Shown here one piece after another: positions 6,854 to 7,261 of a stretch of DNA of 7,261 bases. Made by a program: the position numbers and the translations under genes. The notes below the pieces were generated by a model. That model was not told the origin of the DNA, made no database searches, and saw nothing but the letters and a program-made list of their open reading frames with translations. The stretch is from Burkholderiaceae bacterium (GTDB lineage Bacteria > Pseudomonadota > Gammaproteobacteria > Burkholderiales > Burkholderiaceae): assembly GCA_947374315.1 (NCBI GenBank), contig CANCBK010000078.1, positions 1 to 7,261 on the forward strand, read 5' to 3'. Numbering within the stretch: the stretch's first letter is position 1; every line of letters begins with the position of its first letter.

Positions 6854-7261
6854 TTAGCCCCTAAAAATATCAAATGGTTGAATTTGCAAAACTTTTCTAA
6901 TGCTGATGTAGCTAGAAAAAGTAGCAATGATGACCACTAACATAAAGGCTAGGCTTAAATTTGTATAAGTCACCTGAGCTGCATAGTCCGGCATTCTTAG
7001 CTTAGCCAAAATCATGGCGCTAGTAGCCAAACCCACGCCCAACCCGTAACCAATCAGACAGGCAAAGGTGGCCTGAATCATAATCATCATGACCAGCTCA
7101 CGTCCCTTAGCCCCAATCGCCTTGAGAGCGCCAAACTTGTCTAAGTTTTCCAAAACGAAGCTGTAGAACGTTTGCCCAGAAACTGACAGCCCCACAATAA
7201 AGCTAATCACGGTCATGATGAGTACATTCATCCCGAGACCAGTTTTGTATTTATAAAAATT
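6854..7261 (-). CDS. ABC exporter permease, FtsX/DevC-like, C-terminal part (5' partial)
   Basis: Inner-membrane subunit of the exporter. Only the C-terminal 135 residues are in the window: the frame is open to the right edge (last visible codons read NFYKYKTGLG before Met at 7231), so the ATG at 7231 is internal. The visible part is the FtsX-fold core: a helix at IMTVISFIVGLSVSG, the cytoplasmic coupling segment ENLDKFGALKAIGA with its conserved G-x-LKA-x-GA pattern, a long helix at QATFACLIGYGLGVGL, a final helix at LAFMLVVIIATFSS, and the C terminus IRKVLQIQPFDIFRG with the family's typical P-x-x-x-FRG ending. The gene is first in the visible operon and stops exactly at the ATPase start. 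The N-terminal helix and periplasmic domain, which would help separate DevC, LolC/E and MacB-like types, lie outside the window. Confidence 0.9.
   Translation of the reverse strand, partial: NFYKYKTGLGMNVLIMTVISFIVGLSVSGQTFYSFVLENLDKFGALKAIGAKGRELVMMIMIQATFACLIGYGLGVGLATSAMILAKLRMPDYAAQVTYTNLSLAFMLVVIIATFSSYISIRKVLQIQPFDIFRG
6858..6862 (-). promoter_or_regulatory. Ribosome-binding site of the ABC ATPase gene
   Basis: AGGGG on the minus strand lies four bases (CTAA) before the ATG at 6853, within the last codons of the permease. It supports that start and translational coupling of the two genes. Confidence 0.6.

Noticed and set aside
6854..7231. Permease as a complete 125-residue protein starting at 7231
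   Set aside because: The frame is open to the window edge and the visible sequence is only the C-terminal core of an FtsX-type permease.
1..7261. CRISPR array, insertion sequence, tRNA or rRNA
   Set aside because: No regularly spaced repeats, transposase motifs, terminal inverted repeats or RNA-gene signatures were seen on either strand by eye.

Overview
The window looks like chromosomal DNA from a Gram-negative proteobacterium. Evidence is an outer-membrane lipoprotein channel, a periplasmic adaptor and DsbD/CcdA-type periplasmic redox chemistry. Moderate-to-low GC (judged by eye) and the protein style suggest a small-genome betaproteobacterium such as a Polynucleobacter relative. That assignment is inference; no rRNA or other taxonomic marker is present.

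Left part, + strand: a DipZ-type thiol-disulfide protein (CcdA-like membrane domain, thioredoxin domain, C-terminal DipZ domain) is cut by the left edge, so its first visible codon is the first redox cysteine. After about 220 bases comes a globin-coupled diguanylate cyclase. Its sensor globin has a recognisable proximal His and B-helix Tyr, joined by a signalling helix to an intact GGDEF domain with an inhibitory I-site. It is a likely haem/O2 (or other gas) sensor that makes c-di-GMP.

Middle, 3046 to about 3770, - strand: what looks like a stretch of small orphan ORFs is the wreck of one gene, a PMA-type proton-pumping P-type ATPase. The N-terminal cytoplasmic segment and M1/M2 survive but are broken by a Trp-to-stop change. 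The whole catalytic centre is deleted, and the last transmembrane helices follow in two further frames. It lies directly downstream of the exporter operon and converges on the cyclase gene.

Right part, - strand, transcribed leftwards: a tightly packed operon runs permease (FtsX/DevC type, cut by the right edge), ATPase (DevA/LolD/MacB type), periplasmic adaptor (HlyD type), outer-membrane factor (NodT/TolC-type lipoprotein). Adjacent genes abut or overlap by about 11-14 bases. Together they encode a complete tripartite ABC exporter spanning both membranes; the substrate cannot be read from the sequence.

No tRNA, rRNA, CRISPR array, insertion sequence or convincing terminator was seen. The most noteworthy items are the reconstructed ATPase pseudogene and the haem-globin cyclase. 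I do not see a clearly new biological system here.
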